Below are positions 44,286 to 54,115 of a stretch of DNA of 64,000 nt, one piece after another. Position 1 is the stretch's first letter. Every line of letters begins with the position of its first letter. The notes under the pieces are model-generated. The model made no database searches. It was not told where the DNA came from and was given only the letters and a program-made list of their open reading frames with translations. Source of the DNA: Phaeodactylum tricornutum CCAP 1055/1 (taxonomy: Eukaryota > Bacillariophyta > Bacillariophyceae > Surirellales > Neidiaceae); the NCBI RefSeq assembly GCF_000150955.2, contig NC_011669.1, positions 248,001-312,000 on the forward strand. Direction: 5' to 3'. Both the position numbers and the translations under genes were made by a program.

Positions 44286-45257
44286 TCAGGCTCCATGTGT
44301 ATTCGTGATCACCAAGGTTCCCTCGTACAGGATCATTTCCGGTTCTCGAGACCATAGTTTGTCGTCGGACGAGAAGGGTCGAGTCTTTTTCAATGCGCTG
44401 TCAAAAGCAGCTTGATCCTTGTAGATTCGGGTAGCAACGTAGCTAGGTTCGTCCATAGACATTTCGACAACGCCATGGCCCTTGGCTTGGCCGTCCCGAC
44501 GCATCAGGGTCGCAACCAGCGTGCCTTCGGCCATGGCAACCTTGTGCGATGCAAGCTCCTTCTCAAAGACTGCGGCCTTGTCCAAGGGCACGTAGTACTT
44601 TTCCATGCTGACGAAACATTCCACCGGTAAGTTTGTCACGCCGTCAGCCTCAATTTGACGCCATCCATCAACTGTCTCTGGGATAGACTCGGGCCTGACC
44701 GACTGCATCAACAAAGCATCGTAAAAGGCAGGTCTAGGAGGTCCTCGTAAAACCAAAGCACTGTTGACCATGGTGGAAAGGAAGGCTCCAATGGAAGTTC
44801 CACCATGCGCTTCTTTGAATGCTTCTCCATTTCTCCACGCGGAAAAGTCGCTCTTTTTGTTCCAAACGGTGAAAGACACATAATTCTCCTGTGCTCCTTC
44901 GTCACTGTCGCCCCCGTTGTAAGATGTATTGCCGTCTCCGTTCAAAACAACTCTGCGCATCAAATGAAAGTGCCGAAATCCATCCAGCTCAGCGAGTCGG
45001 CTCTTACGAGTTGCCCAACGCTTTTCAAATTTCGGTCCTTGCCCTTTGCGGACAGCAAAACGGTTCGTGGCGACGTAGCGATCGCGTGTCATGAGGCCTT
45101 TACTTGTTGTGGCCACTTCCGAATCGGTCTCGGCGGTTGACATGGATCGACTCGTCGTCAACGAACGAGCAGGATTCAATCGTGGAACCGCAAAAGCTGC
45201 TCCTTCGCGATGGCAAACCACCAGAATAGCCACGAACAGCAAAGACGTAATCGCCAT
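44286..45257 (-). CDS. Tandem ABM-domain (IsdG/LFO1-like) plastid protein
   Basis: 323 residues, intronless. MAITSLLFVAILVVCHREGAAF|AVP is a plastid presequence with an ASAFAP-like site. Domain 1 (about 60-150) has YVATNRFAVRKGQGPKFEKRW, GFRHFHLMRR, NYVSFTVWNKKSDFSAW and AFKEAH, typical of antibiotic-biosynthesis-monooxygenase (ABM) proteins, including IsdG-type heme oxygenases and the algal LFO1 family. A second ABM-like half (about 210-320) has YYVPLDKAAVFEKEL, GTLVATLMRRD and YVATRIYKDQAAFDSAL. A heme-related or low-iron function is plausible by family but unproven here. Ligand residues cannot be assigned with certainty. Confidence 0.75.
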   Translation of the reverse strand: MAITSLLFVAILVVCHREGAAFAVPRLNPARSLTTSRSMSTAETDSEVATTSKGLMTRDRYVATNRFAVRKGQGPKFEKRWATRKSRLAELDGFRHFHLMRRVVLNGDGNTSYNGGDSDEGAQENYVSFTVWNKKSDFSAWRNGEAFKEAHGGTSIGAFLSTMVNSALVLRGPPRPAFYDALLMQSVRPESIPETVDGWRQIEADGVTNLPVECFVSMEKYYVPLDKAAVFEKELASHKVAMAEGTLVATLMRRDGQAKGHGVVEMSMDEPSYVATRIYKDQAAFDSALKKTRPFSSDDKLWSREPEMILYEGTLVITNTHGA

Positions 45258-45773
45258 CGTATTAGTTGAAGTGGATGACAGGACGGTGTTTGAGGAGTGC
45301 CAGCCGCTTGGTCCAGATATCTTGTTTTTTGTGGAGAAGAACTGTGGTGCAAATGATTCTCTGCATGGAGTGACTGTGAGTTGTTCGGTGTCCCTTTTTC
45401 TACCATTCTGCGCAAGGATCGTTTTTTGTCTGTGCGACGCGCCGTTGTGGGTTCCAGACTAGACCCATAAACCCTTTTGGTAGCTCGCATAGGGCTTTCG
45501 TTTGTTCTTCCCTATCCCATTTCCCAGAACAATTTTCAGTGACTACCGAGGACACCCACGCAAGCTAAGTCTCCATGAGATTTGATTACACCGACCCAAA
45601 AAGTGTTGCAGGGCGCGTAATTCACAATCACACCCCCGATTATATAAGAGATCCGAAGATAGTATCCGCTGAGCTATTGCGATTCAAAGGCACCGCACGA
45701 GTTGATTTGACCGCAGCAAACCACCCGGGCTTCTCACAGTGAGTGTAAAGCCTCGTAACTCAACACTCCTAAC
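45258..45773. other. Intergenic region
   Basis: About 515 bp upstream of the ABM gene and downstream of the FCP1-like gene. It contains TGACTGTGAG at 45371 (CTCACAGTCA toward the ABM gene). No gene seen. Confidence 0.5.
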
Positions 45774-46814
45774 CTATTTCCAACCCATATGCTGCGCAGC
45801 GTGTTGATGAAGGAAATAGAATAATGCTTTTTCATTTTGAACAAACGCGCCTTCACCGGTTTCTACAGTCCACGTTTGTTTCAAGGGCGCGGATTTCCAA
45901 TGGTCGACGAGCTCATTGTAAAATAGTCTCTGTTTCTTTTCGTTGGCTTCGTCAGAGATAAGGTCGTTGACATTGGCACTCGTTAACCCGTGAAGGGCTG
46001 GCGGGTGGACGGCATTTTCGTGCCATCGCTGACATTTGTACGGTGAATCGTCCATGAGAAGGGTATTACTGGCGTTCCACAAAGGATACTCCCTCCAAAC
46101 GCGCGACAAATCCTTTTCATAAACACATTCCGAGTCCATAGAAGAAGATGATAGTTTCTCGCAATGATGTTGGGCCCAGACGAACAAAAGTCGGTCCGCA
46201 ATCGCCGGTGGAAACAGCTGCAGAACCAACTTGTTGGCCGTCTTGGCTTTCGCAGAAGTCCATACCGCTAAACAGAAGTATTGATCGAGAAAGGCAAGAA
46301 ATTCCGCAAGATCTGTACGGGGTACAATTGGTGTTCCAGCAACGGGGTCGGATGCCTTCCGGTAGGTACTTTTGGCAAAATCCGCATCTGTGCGCTTTGC
46401 CCGAATGCGGTGACAAAGAATCCCGTTAAGGTCCAGTATTAGAAGTGGTTGAATGTACAGCAATGTCACTTCTGGTTTTATCGATGTCGAATAGGTTTCA
46501 GAAATTGCGGACACAGTGTTGACGTCTATCTGCTCCGGCAACAGCGGAGATAGCGTATCGTCGACCGAAGGCTGATCCGATACTTTCACGGAACAGGTGA
46601 AGATTGTGTTCCCCGCAAGCACAAGTAAATACTCGTATGGTGACAGTATCTGCTGCTGGTATCTTTGCTTCCGTTGACGCTTCTTCCCCGGACGACACAC
46701 ATCGTTTCTCACACTATCAAATGCGGGTAATTTTAGTTTTTTCTTCTTCTTTGTCTTCGAAGCCTCGATGATAGGATTTCGCGTCAACGCTTCGATCCTC
46801 TCTGATTTCTCCAT
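45774..46814 (-). CDS. FCP1-like (NIF/CTD-phosphatase-type) HAD protein with DLNG motif
   Basis: 346 residues from the ATG at 46814; the longer frame starts with TTG. The N-terminus is basic (KTKKKKKLKLP, PGKKRQRKQR), a likely nuclear signal. The FCP1-homology domain (about 130-300) has LLILDLNGILCHRIR, VPRTDLAEFLAFLDQYFCLAVWTSAKAKTANKLV and NTLLMDDSPYKCQRW: HAD motifs I, II and III. Motif I reads DLNG rather than the canonical DxDGT, so the second Asp, the general acid/base, is Asn. Known: DLNG variants occur in a plant and fungal branch. Either activity is reduced or the branch has its own chemistry. Partner or substrate unknown. Confidence 0.85.
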   Translation of the reverse strand: MEKSERIEALTRNPIIEASKTKKKKKLKLPAFDSVRNDVCRPGKKRQRKQRYQQQILSPYEYLLVLAGNTIFTCSVKVSDQPSVDDTLSPLLPEQIDVNTVSAISETYSTSIKPEVTLLYIQPLLILDLNGILCHRIRAKRTDADFAKSTYRKASDPVAGTPIVPRTDLAEFLAFLDQYFCLAVWTSAKAKTANKLVLQLFPPAIADRLLFVWAQHHCEKLSSSSMDSECVYEKDLSRVWREYPLWNASNTLLMDDSPYKCQRWHENAVHPPALHGLTSANVNDLISDEANEKKQRLFYNELVDHWKSAPLKQTWTVETGEGAFVQNEKALFYFLHQHAAQHMGWK

Positions 46815-47277
46815 TATTGAACAGAGCAACAAATGGATTTGTCTCTCGGTTGCTGGAACATGAAACGTTTGTAGATATCGGGCCGAATAGAGCGAGTAGC
46901 GCGAGTTGACCGTGAAGTCGATAAACAATAATTTCCATCAGGCCGACCCATTGATCACGTTTTACGGTGTAGAGAGTTTTAACGGTATATAGTAAATGGA
47001 ATTTTGACTAATACTGTATATGCAACGACGACACGTTAAATGACACAGTACGGTATTCAATTCTTTTGACTATGGCCTCCACTAATCTACGAGCCTAATG
47101 CAACGAGTTGTCGATTGCTTTTTATTTGGCTCACAGTCATTGACGCAATCGAAGCCATTCTCTACCATCAGTCGGCATTTCTCACAGTCTACCCATACCC
47201 CTTCGGTTATACCAATCGGTGTTGTTGCCCTGTTTCGGAGCGAACACTACTACTGCTAGCTGCCCTATATAGAAGAC
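46815..47277. other. Divergent intergenic region
   Basis: About 460 bp between the FCP1-like gene and the geranylgeranyltransferase gene. Two CTCACAGTC copies lie toward the latter, at 47130 and 47181. No gene seen. Confidence 0.5.
47130..47139 (+). promoter_or_regulatory. CTCACAGTCA upstream motif
   Basis: Recurrent motif copy about 140 bp before the ATG at 47278; a weaker CTCACAGTCT copy follows at 47181-47190. Confidence 0.3.
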
Positions 47278-48378
47278 ATGGATGACGAGAAGTCGGGATC
47301 GGCCGTAAACGATGAGCACGTGGAGTTTGATCGGTATCGACACATTCAGTATTTTGCTTACTGCGTGCGACAATTGCCTGGATCCTACAGCAAGCTCGAT
47401 ACAAATAGGCTCACGCTTGCACACTTCGGTGTACATGCGTTGGATATGTTGGGCGTTTGGGAAGACGAAGCCATGCAAACCTCGTTGGGACTCGAAAAAA
47501 AGGCAATCATTGACTGGATTTATGCCATGCAAGTGCCAGCGAAGAAGGAACATCCTTCCCAAGCCGGATTTAAAGGTGGCAGCTTTTTGGGTGGATCATT
47601 CGAAGATACTGCGGATCAACCTTGGCAGTATAATCACGGGCACATTGCCATGAATTACACCGCATTGGCAACCTTGCGCACCTTGGGCGACGATTGGAGT
47701 CGACTCGACCGGAAAGGGATTTTGGAAGCATTGAAAGGATTGCAGTTGACCGATGGTAGCTTTGCTTCGATATCGGTTGGAAGTGAACATGACATGAGGT
47801 TTCTGTATTGTGCCTGTTGCATCTCGCACATGCTGAACGACTGGAGCTGTATTGACATTGACAAAGCCATTTCTTATATCCGGTCATGTCGAGGTTTCGA
47901 TGGGGCTATTGCTCTTTTGCCAGGACAAGAAAGTCATGGAGGAAGCACTTTCTGTGCAGTCGCGAGTCTGGTCCTGATGAAAGCGGTTGACAAAGTCATA
48001 GATAGAGAATGGCGAAGGGATCTTCTCAGATGGTGTGTGAATCGTCAAGTTTGCGGTATGCAAGGACGACCGAACAAAAACGAAGATACCTGCTACTCTT
48101 ATTGGATTGGAGGAACACTACGACTGCTAGACAATGATCAGCTTTTGGACCATACCGCTCTACAAAGTTTTGTAATGAATTGTCAAACGCAAATGGGTGG
48201 ATTTTCGAAACTGATTGGAGCGTATCCGGATATGCTGCACGCCTACTACAGTCTTGCGTATCTCAGCTTGTCGCAAACTCATGCAAAAGATAGGGGCGAC
48301 GCTAATCTGAAGGATGTTAACTGCACGCTAGGAATTTGCAAGGCAACGGCCGAGCATTTTTTCCCTTTATATCCATAG
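47278..48378 (+). CDS. PGGT1B: Protein geranylgeranyltransferase type I, beta subunit
   Basis: 366 residues, intronless. Attaches geranylgeranyl to CaaX proteins such as Rho-type GTPases, as a heterodimer with the alpha subunit shared with farnesyltransferase. Prenyltransferase beta-subunit repeats are clear: GFKGGSFLGG, LQLTDGSFASI, RGFDGAIALLPGQESHGGSTFC, VCGMQGRPNKNEDTCYSYWIGG and MGGFSKLIGAYPDMLHAYYSL. The Zn ligands of the family, an Asp and Cys in NEDTCYSYW and a His in LHAYYS, are all present. The pattern GMQGRPNK plus a short C-terminus fits PGGT1B better than the farnesyltransferase or Rab GGTase beta subunits. Its 3' end is 44 bp from the ZIP gene. Cytosolic. Confidence 0.92.
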   Translation: MDDEKSGSAVNDEHVEFDRYRHIQYFAYCVRQLPGSYSKLDTNRLTLAHFGVHALDMLGVWEDEAMQTSLGLEKKAIIDWIYAMQVPAKKEHPSQAGFKGGSFLGGSFEDTADQPWQYNHGHIAMNYTALATLRTLGDDWSRLDRKGILEALKGLQLTDGSFASISVGSEHDMRFLYCACCISHMLNDWSCIDIDKAISYIRSCRGFDGAIALLPGQESHGGSTFCAVASLVLMKAVDKVIDREWRRDLLRWCVNRQVCGMQGRPNKNEDTCYSYWIGGTLRLLDNDQLLDHTALQSFVMNCQTQMGGFSKLIGAYPDMLHAYYSLAYLSLSQTHAKDRGDANLKDVNCTLGICKATAEHFFPLYP

Positions 48379-48422
48379 TTGCTTCATTATGAAGACTTTA
48401 CAGTTAAGCCGGCAATTTCTCG

Positions 48423-49586
48423 TCATCTTGAGTCAAGGTACATGTCCGAACCTAACATAATGATGGTACCGAGCATAGAACCTGCAATCAGTGGATGCCG
48501 ACCTTCCTGGCAATGTCTGTTTGCTTCCGGAAAGAGCTCCAATATCGCGACCATGATCATAATACCGGCAACAAACGCCAATACATTGTTCATAGATATA
48601 TATGAAGGATCATTTCTCACTTCCTTGACTTCGTGTAGCGCAATCAATGCCACTGCAGCACCTAAAGGCTCAGCAAGGCCCGAGAGAGTCGCCAACCAAA
48701 AGGCTAACCATGGTAGGTCAGGGCGAGCTGCTAAACAAGGAATTGCGATCGCAATTCCTTCCGGGATATTGTGCAAAGCAATAGCAACAGTAGTCGTAAC
48801 TCCAAGCCTCGGGGAATGAATACTAGAAGCAGCGACAGCCAACCCTTCCGGAAAATTGTGCACCGCAATTGATACGAAGAGCAGCATAGCAACACGCCAT
48901 GCACGACGAGCTTCCGCTGACTGCAAATCGGCTCCTGATGTGTAGCGCGAGAACTGAGACAGCCTTGTTGTGTTACCTTCCTTTAACGATTTGGAGAGCG
49001 GATTGTCATCATCGTCTATTGAATTCAGTCCGCTTACAGTTAGCTGAATTCGTGCGCGCTTTTTTATTGTCCGAGCATTTGCAGAAGGAACTGCATCCAA
49101 TTCACAATGGCCAGAAATATCCAACTCCGCTTCACGGACTAGTTGACTTTGTTGAGACTCAGAGTCAATCTCATTGAAGCCAAGAATTTCTTCTGGCTCC
49201 GGAAAGGCAATTTTTGATAGCACCACATAAAGGCCGCAACCGACCCCGAAACTTAGACATCGCTGCATAAAAAGGAAAGAACGTAGCGGGAGAAGCGTGT
49301 AGACTTCATCGGGATATGTCTCATCGTGCAAGCACTCAGGTAAGATTGACACAATGCTAACGGTCACCATGACACTGCCAGCGAGAGCGAGAGAAAAGGA
49401 CAGGAGCCCATGGCTCGGACCAGGCCCTCCGTCTCTACGATTGCTTTGTGCGCAAAAGACAAAAGTAGCTCCGATACAAGTTGACATTCCTGCCATGAGT
49501 GAAAGTAGCAGTGGCATCCAAAAAGCATTGTGACCATCATCTCCGTTTCCAGTTGGCATGACGTCGTCAGCAATTCCATGAACCAT
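48423..49586 (-). CDS. ZIP-family metal transporter
   Basis: 387 residues, intronless, with about eight membrane segments. The central half carries FVSIAVHNFPEGLAVAASS and TTVAIALHNIPEGIAIAIP, the paired HNxPEG metal-binding helices (TM4 and TM5) of ZIP transporters. SGLAEPLGAAVALIAL completes the core. Between TM3 and TM4 is a variable cytosolic loop of about 100 residues with basic KKRAR and acidic DDDDN stretches and no His-rich cluster. Two HN-x-PEG helices and length resemble the ZupT/GufA (SLC39A11-like) branch. Substrates may be Zn, Fe or Mn; membrane location cannot be told from sequence. Confidence 0.9.
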   Translation of the reverse strand: MVHGIADDVMPTGNGDDGHNAFWMPLLLSLMAGMSTCIGATFVFCAQSNRRDGGPGPSHGLLSFSLALAGSVMVTVSIVSILPECLHDETYPDEVYTLLPLRSFLFMQRCLSFGVGCGLYVVLSKIAFPEPEEILGFNEIDSESQQSQLVREAELDISGHCELDAVPSANARTIKKRARIQLTVSGLNSIDDDDNPLSKSLKEGNTTRLSQFSRYTSGADLQSAEARRAWRVAMLLFVSIAVHNFPEGLAVAASSIHSPRLGVTTTVAIALHNIPEGIAIAIPCLAARPDLPWLAFWLATLSGLAEPLGAAVALIALHEVKEVRNDPSYISMNNVLAFVAGIMIMVAILELFPEANRHCQEGRHPLIAGSMLGTIIMLGSDMYLDSR

Positions 49587-49951
49587 CTTACGGGCAGTTT
49601 AATTCACAGTCAACGTCAGTCGACTTCCTCGTGACTTCTATCGGGCAGCTCTCTTTAAGGTAGTACACTCATTTGCAGCAGCGCTGTGTCGAAATTTTCC
49701 GATTGGAAAGGGAAAGCTATCTATCTTCTGTTTAAAAAAGAAGGTGTGTTGGAATCCGTTTGCGTACCGATACAGGCCAACAATATGGATATGACTCAAG
49801 AGTAACGCAGTACATCCGAACGATGTCAGACGAATTACAGTATTGTGGCTTCAGAGATTGGTTTAAATGTACACTATGCAGGCAAAGATCGGCACAAGCT
49901 CTACTTGCAGATATTGAGTCACTACTCTACCTAATAACAAGTTAGTTTTCA
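49587..49951. other. Intergenic region
   Basis: 365 bp between the ZIP gene start and the TrpEG 3' end. TTCACAGTCA at 49603-49612 lies 17 bp upstream of the ZIP start codon, in the orientation opposite to that gene. No gene seen. Confidence 0.45.
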
Positions 49952-52828
49952 TTATCTTTTTATTTGGAGGCAACGTTTCAATAGCTTCAGCAACTCAATC
50001 TTAGATGATGCTGAACCTTTGATTCCTAAGCTATTTTTAAGCTCTTTAAGCTCGATAACAGTCATCCCTTCCAAATTAAGTCTTCCTGCATTTGCTTCCT
50101 TGCTCTTGTGCGTCCAGAGTGCCAGTTTGACTACTAGGTCGCTTTTTGAACCCGATGACAAAAGTCCGGCTGTCTCCAAACGGTCCTTCAATGCTTCAAC
50201 ATTAAGCTTTTCTAGCTCACCAACAAGCTCAGAGCCTGTTTGACGGCCAGCATCCTTTACAATAGCGTCAACTTCTTTCTCATACTTCAATACTGTCAAC
50301 GCGTTTTGCAGAATTGTCATGCCTGTAGCAGGGCTTGTGAGAATAGACTCCGGATGAAATTGTACGGCAGCAAACGGCAATGTTTTGTGCTGAATGCCCA
50401 TCACGACGCCGTCTTCACTTGTAGCAGTCACCTCCAAGCAGGATGGCATCTGCTCACGAATGCCGTGTAGAGAATGATACCGTGCAACTTCAAAAGAATC
50501 GGGAAGCGAGGTGAAGATACTGTTCTCTTCCTTCCCTGCGGGAGTAAGCGATATAGTCGACGGCTTGCCATGCATAGGATAGCTAAGAACCCCCAAGGTC
50601 CCACCAAAATGCTCTACCATTCCTTGTAGGCCCAGACAGACGCCAAATGCGGCTATTCGATGCTTTTCAAGAAAAGAAATAGTCGTTGACAATCCAAAAT
50701 CGGAGGGATTACCTGGACCCGGAGACAAAACAACCAAATCCGGCTGTTTTTCGTTTGCTATCATAGCTTCCAAGGTCTTGATGGCGGACGGGCCGCTACG
50801 AAGTGTCGTCACCTGCGCACCTGTTTGCCGCAGGTAGTTACCAAGCGTATGTACAAATGAGTCCTCGTGATCAATCAGTACCAACGACATCCCTTGGTAC
50901 ATTTTCTTGGGTTTTTTCTTCAACAGAATAGAGGTCTCGATACTGTCTTCCGGTCCCGCCCTCACAATCGCGTCAATCATAGCGGATGCTTTCAGTTCCG
51001 TCTCCTTTTCTTCGGCTTCCGGTTCTGAGTCGAATAAGAGTGTTGCTCCAGCTCGTACTTCAGCAATACCGTTTTTGACGCGCACCGTTCGTAACGTGAG
51101 CCCTGTATTCAGGCCACCATCAAAACCGACCATCCCAACGGCGCCACCATACCAACATCGAGGAGAACGCTCGTTATCTTCGACGAACTGAATCGCCCAC
51201 GTTTTGGGGGCACCTGTCACCGTGACAGCCCAAGTGTGGCAAAGAAAAGCATCCAGTGCATCAAACTCCGGACGTAAATAGCCTTCTACATGATCTACGG
51301 TGTGAATCAATCGACTATACATTTCAATCTGCCGTCTTCCGATCACCTGGACTGAACCGGGTTCGCAAATTCGCGACTTGTCATTGCGATCAACATCAGT
51401 ACACATGGTAAGCTCAGACTCTTCCTTTGCGTTCATCATGAGTGATTTAACGCGCTGTGCGTCTTCTAAAGCATCGGCTCCGCGGGCGACCGTTCCTGAA
51501 ATTGGACAGGTCTCCACACGAATTGCACCCGGTCGGTAATCGTTGTCGTTTGTAGCCTCGCAGCGGACAAACATTTCGGGACTGGCCCCGACCAGATACT
51601 CTTGCTCGCCTAGGTTTATGAGGAAGCCGTACGGAGCAGGATTTCGTGCGCGCAACCGACGAAAGAGCGTCGATGGAGGCTGTTCGACAGTCAATTTTTC
51701 GCGAAAGGTCTGCGATAAAACCGCTTCAAACAAGTTACCAACCTTGAATTCTTCCTTGGCTTTGAGGACGGAGTTGGCGAATTCGCTAGGCGGTGTATCG
51801 CGTTCAACAAAATCGGTACTGGTGGCGTATGCTTGAAATGGTTGTGGTGTCCCCGTTCGAGGTATTCCCTGCGTTGACTTTTGATCGACGTTAAAGTCGT
51901 AGCATACTCTCCAAGCGTCGCGCTTGTCTTGATCAACAACCAGCATAGTATCGGGTAGGTAAAGGAGCAAATCCCGTTGTTCGGAATCGCGTTCTTGCGC
52001 CAAGTCGATGGGTTCGAATTGAAACGTCAAATCGTAGCCGAAAGCACCATACAGGCCTAATTGCCGATCCCCCGCCTGATAGCTGAACAAGTCTACCAAC
52101 GCGCGTACAACCGAAAACAGAGAAGGCTGACGGCTGCGTTCTTCTTCATTGAATGTACCAACTTCGGAAGGCGGCACAACTTGAACCTCCACGCGCGTCG
52201 TTTCTTCGTGTTCCTTGACAATTTTAACTTGTTCGAGGATTTCTTGTTCCCGCAAAGTTTTCATGGCAGCTTCAATAGCGGGCATCAGCACTCTACCCCG
52301 TGCGTTCAGTGCAGTAATAGTGCACGCCTGTCCTCGTCCAGAGATTTCCAAAGGGGGGTCAACGAAACCCAGTGACCAACGAGCGTACCGTCCCGGAAAT
52401 TCGTACGAGCTCGTCAGGAGAACACCCTTTTGAGAATCCAACTGTGTGACCAAATCTTCAATGGCCTGTGCGGAGGTACCGGCCTGGAGCTGAGGAGAGA
52501 ACTCGAGCCTCGAAACGTGTGCGGTGACCTGAACCCCTCCTTTGGTAAGAAAATGTCCACCTTGGGGACGGACCGGAGGGGCTCCCAACGTCAGGCCTTG
52601 CTCGGCTGCCTGCTGTCCCGCCGTAGGAACGCCCCGGCCGCCCTCTTTCACGACTACTACATTGTTGTTGGTGGCGCTACTTGATTGTGTATTGGTAGAA
52701 AAACGCAATGTCGGAGACGAGGTTGTCGGCGGTGTCGCCCATCCGATCCGACGCGCGAGCGGTACAAAGGCCGAAGAGGACGATGTTGTTGCAATCCACG
52801 CGACGAGCGACAAGAACAGATATCTCAT
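49952..52828 (-). CDS. Fused anthranilate synthase TrpE-TrpG with C-terminal SAP-like motifs, plastid
   Basis: 958 residues from the ATG at 52828. The start was chosen because it gives MRYLFLSLVAWIATTSSSSAF|VPLA, a plastid presequence; an upstream in-frame ATG at 52951 would bury it. The TrpE part (about 80-630) has GSHxFL-free class features including RVETCPISGTVARG, TMCTDVDRNDKSRICEPG, TVTGAPK and an EAEEKETELKA end. The TrpG glutaminase (about 655-850) has GVCLGLQGMVEHFGG (nucleophile Cys) and AVQFHPES (His, Glu). The last about 100 residues hold two SAP-like helix-turn-helix motifs: LNVEALKDRLETAGLLSSGS and MTVIELKELKNSLGIKGSAS. Enzyme: chorismate plus glutamine to anthranilate, first step to Trp. 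The SAP tail is unusual for this enzyme. Confidence 0.92.
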   Translation of the reverse strand: MRYLFLSLVAWIATTSSSSAFVPLARRIGWATPPTTSSPTLRFSTNTQSSSATNNNVVVVKEGGRGVPTAGQQAAEQGLTLGAPPVRPQGGHFLTKGGVQVTAHVSRLEFSPQLQAGTSAQAIEDLVTQLDSQKGVLLTSSYEFPGRYARWSLGFVDPPLEISGRGQACTITALNARGRVLMPAIEAAMKTLREQEILEQVKIVKEHEETTRVEVQVVPPSEVGTFNEEERSRQPSLFSVVRALVDLFSYQAGDRQLGLYGAFGYDLTFQFEPIDLAQERDSEQRDLLLYLPDTMLVVDQDKRDAWRVCYDFNVDQKSTQGIPRTGTPQPFQAYATSTDFVERDTPPSEFANSVLKAKEEFKVGNLFEAVLSQTFREKLTVEQPPSTLFRRLRARNPAPYGFLINLGEQEYLVGASPEMFVRCEATNDNDYRPGAIRVETCPISGTVARGADALEDAQRVKSLMMNAKEESELTMCTDVDRNDKSRICEPGSVQVIGRRQIEMYSRLIHTVDHVEGYLRPEFDALDAFLCHTWAVTVTGAPKTWAIQFVEDNERSPRCWYGGAVGMVGFDGGLNTGLTLRTVRVKNGIAEVRAGATLLFDSEPEAEEKETELKASAMIDAIVRAGPEDSIETSILLKKKPKKMYQGMSLVLIDHEDSFVHTLGNYLRQTGAQVTTLRSGPSAIKTLEAMIANEKQPDLVVLSPGPGNPSDFGLSTTISFLEKHRIAAFGVCLGLQGMVEHFGGTLGVLSYPMHGKPSTISLTPAGKEENSIFTSLPDSFEVARYHSLHGIREQMPSCLEVTATSEDGVVMGIQHKTLPFAAVQFHPESILTSPATGMTILQNALTVLKYEKEVDAIVKDAGRQTGSELVGELEKLNVEALKDRLETAGLLSSGSKSDLVVKLALWTHKSKEANAGRLNLEGMTVIELKELKNSLGIKGSASSKIELLKLLKRCLQIKR

Positions 52829-53801
52829 TTCGCAATACAACGTTGCGCTTGGGAATGAAAACAGTAGGGATTGAAATGAATGAACGTCTCTCGCGATTCT
52901 TTCGGAAAGATACTCACGCCTCAAGCACCGTGTGGCGTTGTGTGATGGCACCCCGAAGTACTACTCTAGCTAGACGGACCAAATGGAAGTTGCCTTAAAA
53001 TTGTTAGGCACTTTTGGGTGTGATAACAGACGCGCAGCCGGAAGTGCGGAACAGGTCAAACGAACGCAGCCGTCCGTCACGAATTCTATGAAAGTACAGA
53101 CAGACAGACAGACAGGCCAATCGTTCTGCATTCCCTACTTACTACTGTATTCGCTTTTCGGTCAGTGTAACACACGTTTACAGTTAGAAACTCTATCCAT
53201 CGCGTTTGACGGTGACAGTCCGAGGGGACACAGTAAGGGAACGGCTTGTTCTCTTGAACCTCGGGTTTCTTACCCTTACATTAGTTTGAAGATAGATGGG
53301 ACGTCTGTACACCTTCCGGGTCGGTAATTGGTCTGTTTCCCTTCAATTTACCTCATCTGTGAGGAAGCTCCTAAGTTGCTGTGATCAATAGCGACTTAAA
53401 CTTTCCTTTGTCTCTTTACAACGGAGTGTAAAAGACCTCGGTTTTGCAACAATTGCAGTTGGACAATAGTGGTATTTCGTAGAGAACGAGCAAATACGAA
53501 TTGTTTATTTCCAATATTATGAAATGTTTTACTTTTATTCAAACTATGGAGAGGCCTTTGGATCCATCTTAGAACGCCTGACTGTCTGGCATATTTTGTG
53601 TAGAGCTAGTACAACTCAAAAGACTGCATTCTTGAAATGTCCGTTGAGCGGACTTTTCACGCGGATGTCTAATGATATAGACAGAAAGTATCAATGGGGA
53701 AATCGACTCATTCGGCTGTGACAGGTGAACCGAGTTTTGACGATGATGTGACAGTAAATCCAAGAAGATTGTGTACTTTCCCTGTCAGGTCCGACAACTA
53801 T
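52829..53801. other. Upstream region of TrpEG, left flank of the mobile-element block
   Basis: About 970 bp between the TrpEG start and the copia target site. It holds TTTACAGTTA at 53177-53186 and no supported gene. Originally it joined directly to the region now at 60715, upstream of the FGGY kinase. Confidence 0.5.
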
Positions 53802-53806
53802 CTCAT
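53802..53806. repeat. Target-site duplication of the copia element (left)
   Basis: ctcat, repeated right after the other LTR at 59437-59441, as expected for Ty1/copia insertion. Confidence 0.85.
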
Positions 53807-54115
53807 TATTGATGAGCTCTACAAACGCAAGAACGCGAATGATGGAAATCGATGAACTAATAAGAATTATGAGTCGATTGAGAATCGCTATTTGGTTTGT
53901 ATGGCTCGGAGACACTCTCAATGACTGGTTTGAATGGCAATGACATGTTTGAAATGTCAGCGGGAAGACTAGAATGCCCGGTTGGCGTTCTTGTCTTGTA
54001 AGTACTTGTGATTTGAATCGGGATACTATCAGTAGAGCCGTAACTGATAGGGTAACTGTCATCAGTACCGTAACTGATAGGGATAGGATGATTGGGCTCG
54101 ATCTTCATATCAACA
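53807..54115 (-). repeat. 3' LTR of the copia element
   Basis: 309 bp, nearly identical to the LTR at 59128-59436. A purine-rich stretch (ACGAGGGTG) lies just before it in element orientation and fits a polypurine tract. Confidence 0.9.

Noticed and set aside
30128-52828. Aromatic amino-acid gene cluster (DAHP synthase and TrpEG)
   Set aside because: The two genes are about 18 kb apart with ten unrelated genes between; the same pathway does not make a cluster here.
53810-54115. LTR starting at the TG of TGATGAG (53810) instead of 53807
   Set aside because: Both copies share three more bases, and only the longer boundary leaves matching ctcat duplications on both sides.
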